Shown piece by piece: positions 62,408-64,000 of a DNA stretch of 64,000 nt. Location: the NCBI RefSeq assembly GCF_900177275.1, contig NZ_FXAG01000004.1, positions 124,001 to 188,000 on the forward strand, written 5' to 3'. This stretch comes from Pseudogulbenkiania subflava DSM 22618. GTDB taxonomy: Bacteria > Pseudomonadota > Gammaproteobacteria > Burkholderiales > Chromobacteriaceae. Within the stretch, counting starts at the first letter, position 1; the number at the start of each line of letters is the position of its first letter. Made by a program: the position numbers and the translations under genes. The notes below the pieces were generated by a model that did no database searches, was not told the DNA's origin, and saw nothing but the letters and a program-made list of their open reading frames with translations.

Positions 62408-64000
<1,593 letters not shown>

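Overview
The window is high-GC DNA from a motile Gram-negative bacterium, most probably a betaproteobacterium of the Neisseriales/Chromobacteriaceae type. That placement is inference from gene order and protein character (fur-bamE-dapB, rne-rluC-gph-Rieske-sohB-like, prkA-yeaH-spoVR, outer-membrane lipoproteins). No rRNA or other decisive marker is present.

Layout. (1) 1-4260: the tail of alaS, an EamA-type permease divergent from a LysR regulator, crcB, a decayed hydrolase-like fragment and a secreted repeat protein. (2) 4296-39844: an almost complete lateral-type flagellar cluster bounded by two identical tRNA-Asn(GUU) genes in the same orientation. The minus strand carries flgBCDEFGHIJKL plus an unrecognised last gene (14530-4736), a crp-like-flgM-flgN-muramidase group (17802-15648), and a long run fliE-F-G-H-I-J-D-S-T-K-L-A-motA-motB (29997-18242). 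The plus strand carries flgA and fliMNPQR-flhBA (30253-36535). A second FliK-like gene and a single short LafA-type flagellin close the cluster. There are no chemotaxis genes, no fliO, no flhF/flhG and no recognisable sigma-54 activator, as expected of a secondary flagellar system. (3) 39929-64000: housekeeping genes: rne; rluC, gph, a Rieske protein and an S49 peptidase; an orphan motD; rutE-like; pyrD; a SlyB-like lipoprotein; bpt-aat; fur/bamE-dapB; the prkA-yeaH-spoVR stress group; PilZ, NUDIX and DUF2062 genes; an acyl-CoA dehydrogenase; a YecA-like protein; and a truncated acyl-CoA synthetase.

How it works together. The flagellar genes encode rod, rings, hook, junction and cap proteins, export gate, ATPase, switch, stator, sigma-28, anti-sigma factor, chaperones and filament. 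A 12-bp palindrome, GTGA-N4-TCAC, occurs between fliE and fliM (two copies), before fliD and before lafA. It is a candidate operator for a cluster regulator; the Crp/Fnr-type protein inside the cluster is one candidate, though the spacing is not canonical for that family. Small inverted-repeat elements of two families sit right at the 3' ends of the flg, mot and muramidase units and of the yecA-like gene.

The most unusual features are the direct-repeat tRNA-Asn pair around the flagellar cluster, the shared operator, the unknown protein ending the flg operon, the split FlgJ, the second FliK-like protein and the orphan MotD. The orphan MotD hints at a second flagellar system elsewhere in the genome.
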